A DNA stretch of 20,753 nucleotides from Pigoraptor vietnamica. Taxonomy: Eukaryota > Opisthokonta > Filasterea. The number at the start of each line of letters is the position of its first letter. The first letter of the stretch is position 1. The position numbers were made by a program, and so were the translations under genes. The notes beneath the pieces were generated by a model. The model saw only the letters and a list, made by a program, of their open reading frames with translations, was not told the DNA's origin and made no database searches. Positions 18,225 to 20,753 of the stretch are shown piece by piece. The stretch is taken from NCBI GenBank assembly GCA_943704525.1, contig CALSCQ010002678.1, positions 1 through 20,753 on the forward strand, given 5' to 3'.

Positions 18225-18678
18225 TCAGAATTATTGGCGCTCACTATGAAAAATGCATATGTCAGAAAAAAAAATTGACACTGTAATAAATGAAATTTAT
18301 CAGTGGCGCAATTAGACAACCAGATCGGGCAATTTCATCCGCTTGAAATTTGAATCGCCCATACATGCGCCATACAAAAGTGCGGGCATTTAATAGGCCG
18401 CATATGCGGCGCATTCGCATACATGAATATAATGCGCCGCTTTATTCGTCCGTATTTTTGATTTTTGTTGCACTCATGTCACCTGCGTGCGTCCGCGTGC
18501 GCCCCTCACTCCGATACTTCTTCCGTAACGCCCAACGCACTGTTGGAGGCTAAAATATTGCCCTCCCCGTCACTACCCAAGCACAGGCAGGCGCGTGGGC
18601 GTCTCGAATGGAGAGACCCAGGGCTATGTAGGAGGAGGTTTGATGTCGGTTGGAAGCGGTGCTTTATTCCATCCTGCC
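18225..18678. other. AT-rich intergenic island with palindromes
   Basis: No gene seen. Base composition drops to AT-rich at 18225-18480. It contains a 14-bp perfect palindrome GCCGCATATGCGGC (18397-18410). Overlapping it is a 10-bp perfect inverted repeat: GCGGCGCATT at 18406-18415 and AATGCGCCGC at 18431-18440, with a 15-nt loop. It lies between the Zn2Cys6 gene 5' end and the synthetase 3' end, so it may contain the promoter of the former. Confidence 0.5.
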
Positions 18679-20645
18679 TTACAGCTTGGCGTCGGCCTGT
18701 GGCTTTGCGTACATGGCTTGGATTTGCTTGTCGAAGTGCGCCTGCAAAAATGGGAACGCAAACGCTGAATGAGCGTCCAAAGATGGCATGTTGCGCATGG
18801 AGCTCCATCCACGACAACCATCGAAGCGGCTCAGTTGGCTGGTGCCGTACCTTTGCCTGCGGCCTCTTCAGCTTGAAAGTCGGCGTGAGAATGTTGTTCT
18901 CGACGGAGAACGCCTCGGTCGACAGGTAAATGTCCTGTCGGTATCACAGTATTAGTGGCAGTGGTACTCAACATTGAGCGATTGGTAGAACGGAAGCGCA
19001 CCCTGACAATCTCAAACCCCGCGAGTCCGGCCTTGCGCGCCTCCTCCTTCATCGACTCGAGGACGATGGCCTTTACGCGCGGATTGGCCACAATCTCCTT
19101 GGGAGTCGAGCCCAACCCCTTGGTTTTGCAGAAGGGGCTCAAAACCTCAAAATCGGGGACGACGATGCACACCAGATGCGCCTGGAGGGTGTCGCCGTAG
19201 ACGAACGCCTGCGCAACGTAGGGACTGCGAACGTACTGCGAACCGGGACGGGGCCGGACTGACGATGAGGGCGTGATTGAACGGCGTGATTGCGCGTGCG
19301 CAAATACTCTCCGGACCATGCTACATACTAACGATAACTGAAACGAAAGCCCGGTTCTGCCCACAACACCCACCACGTTCTCAATCTTCTCTGGCGCGAC
19401 GTACTCGCCCTGCGCGAGCTTGAAGATGCTCTTCTTGCGGTCGATGATGGAGAGCGTGCCATCGGGGTTCCACCGGCCAATGTCGCCGGTGTGAAGCCAT
19501 CCCTCCGAGTCCAGCGCCTCACCTGTACATTGCGGGCGCAGTTGGCAGTGGGTTACCGTGAGTGCATTGAACAGCGAGTGGAGTCGAGTGCATCGGGCAG
19601 CGAGTGAAAGCGAGTGCATTAGACAGCGAGCGACGACGGACGTGTTGGGTGGTGAGTGGGGAGGAGCGCATTGAACAGCAAGTCGAGTCAAGTGCATTGG
19701 GCAGCGAGTGGGGAGGAGGGCATTGAACGACGAGGAGTCGAGGGCATTGGGTAGCGAGTGGGTGAATCGAGTGCATTGAACAGCGAGTGAAGGCGAGCGC
19801 ATTGAACAGCGAGGGAAGACGCCGCGTTAGTAGTGCGAGAATCAAGGGTTGCGGTGATGACCGGCACTCACGTGTCTGTTCCGGCTTGTTGAGATACCCG
19901 ATAAACACGTGGGGTCCACGAACGCAGACCTCCCCTGCGATAAGCGCGCGATAAGCCGACGCACACTGTCGCGATTCACAAGAAAATCGTTTGGATATCG
20001 TTCCGCATAGTTTGCGTTCAGGACAGCGAAAGAAAGCAGGCAGTTTGCACTAACCGCGGGGGCACGGGGCATCCGTTGTGAGGTACTCCATGTCCGGCAC
20101 GTCAACGAGCTTGACTTCGCACACGGGGAGGGGCACGCCCACGTGGCCAACAGAGTAATCGCCGCGCATGCCTATCGATGGATGCACGCGAGGCAGTTGG
20201 TCACCGGAATCACCATGAGGTAACAATTCTCCGAGACACGCCCTCCACCACCCACTGAGCGTTGCGGCTGCCGTGCACTCGGTCTGGCCGAACCCCTCGT
20301 ACACCTCGCAGGAGAAGGCCACGCGAAGGAATGAAATGACCTCTGGGGAGATGGGGGCCGCGCCCGTCACCATCGCACGCACGCGGCCGCCGAGACGCGC
20401 GCGCACCTTGGCGAAAACAAGGCTGCAGTGCGCATATGAGAACAGGGAATTTCTCGGGGGTGGGCCAACAATTGCAGATGTTCAACGGAAACGCATCGCA
20501 CGTCCGCGCTCACCGATCATAGACGGCGTGCGTGAGCGTGCCGTGCTCGCGCAGGTTCGCCAGCTTCGCGGCGAGGGCGCGGTCGAACAGTGCCTTCTTC
20601 GCACCACCGGCCTCGTTCACCGTGGCTATGATCTTCGAGTACAGC
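18679..20645 (-). CDS. Long-chain acyl-CoA synthetase, C-terminal half, PTS1-ending
   Basis: Exons (minus): 20645-20514, 20422-20256, 20171-20055, 19934-19872, 19522-19374, 19235-19002, 18934-18851 and 18741-18679, giving 335 residues; the N-terminal half lies beyond the right edge. Phases agree at all seven introns. Motifs in order: [14 protein letters not shown], then VYEGFGQTE (ATP/AMP-binding), [33 protein letters not shown] with [10 protein letters not shown] and [14 protein letters not shown] (FACS signature), and [16 protein letters not shown]. This family activates long-chain fatty acids to acyl-CoA with ATP. The protein ends DAKL-stop, and AKL is a PTS1-type peroxisomal signal, so a role in peroxisomal fatty-acid activation is likely. 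Bases 20646-20753 appear to be intron. Confidence 0.93.
19560..19820. repeat. 26-bp minisatellite, about 10 copies, in synthetase intron
   Basis: Tandem units of 26 bp, consensus GAGTGCATTGAACAGCGAGT plus six variable bases, fill most of the 349-nt intron 19871-19523. One unit is badly degenerate and others differ by a few bases or short indels. Since 26 is not a multiple of three, the array shifts frame each unit. It nevertheless stays open on the minus strand and produces long false reading frames. Confidence 0.88.
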
Positions 20646-20753
20646 CTGCGACGCACGTCAATAGAAGATACAGGAACACGACGCACGTGCCAGAATCGCG
20701 CGACAGCATGAAGCCCAGCGCCATAAAGTCAGCATTAGCTGAAGAAAGGGGGG

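Noticed and set aside
18831-19802. A 323-codon minus-strand open frame through the synthetase region
   Set aside because: It joins real synthetase exons to stop-free introns and to the 26-bp repeat array. The family sequence is only restored by splicing.
19560-19820. Possible CRISPR-like array
   Set aside because: Units are contiguous with no unique spacers, diverge gradually, and lie in a eukaryotic intron.
1-20753. tRNA, rRNA, transposase or reverse transcriptase genes
   Set aside because: No tRNA-like arms, rRNA segment or mobile-element protein motif was recognised on either strand by eye; a tRNAscan-SE, Infernal and RepeatMasker run would settle it.

Overview
This is nuclear DNA from a GC-rich, intron-rich eukaryote. 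I count eight protein genes with spliceosomal introns plus one intronless gene. Coding GC is high, promoters sit in short AT-rich islands, and introns carry (CA)n, (CT)n and minisatellite repeats. Intron phases match at every proposed junction, which is the main support for the models. The lineage cannot be fixed. A TALPID3-like ciliary protein argues for a flagellated cell, PEX14 and a PTS1-ending acyl-CoA synthetase for peroxisomes, and a Zn2Cys6 factor fits fungi-like or several protist lineages.

Layout, left to right: the 3' part of a NECAP-like endocytic adaptor (+, 37-1192); an intronless RBR ubiquitin ligase with two UBM-type ubiquitin-binding motifs (+, 1485-3956); a small unknown protein with an optional membrane tail (+, 4266-4826); a nine-exon mitochondrial protein (-, 8284-5212); a six-exon TALPID3-like centrosomal/ciliary protein (+, 8814-12483), divergent from the mitochondrial gene; PEX14 in nine exons (-, 14705-12658); ribosomal protein eL22 (-, 15993-15054); a Zn2Cys6 transcription factor (-, 17954-16378); and the C-terminal half of a long-chain acyl-CoA synthetase ending in AKL (-, 20645-18679), which runs off the right edge.

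There is no operon logic. One functional pairing stands out: PEX14 is the docking factor of the peroxisomal import machinery that would import the AKL-tagged synthetase encoded about 4 kb away.

The most interesting signal is three hairpins inside the large RPL22 intron. They share the same 7-nt loop size and AGGG/CCCT neck, but their outer stems differ and still pair, so they look like a structured RNA element. eL22 is known to bind stem-loops and to regulate splicing of its own or paralogous transcripts in other eukaryotes, so this may be an autoregulatory element. Other points are the UBM-RBR architecture, a required GC-AG intron in PEX14, alternative 3' splice sites that would give or remove a membrane anchor, and palindromes upstream of the Zn2Cys6 gene.
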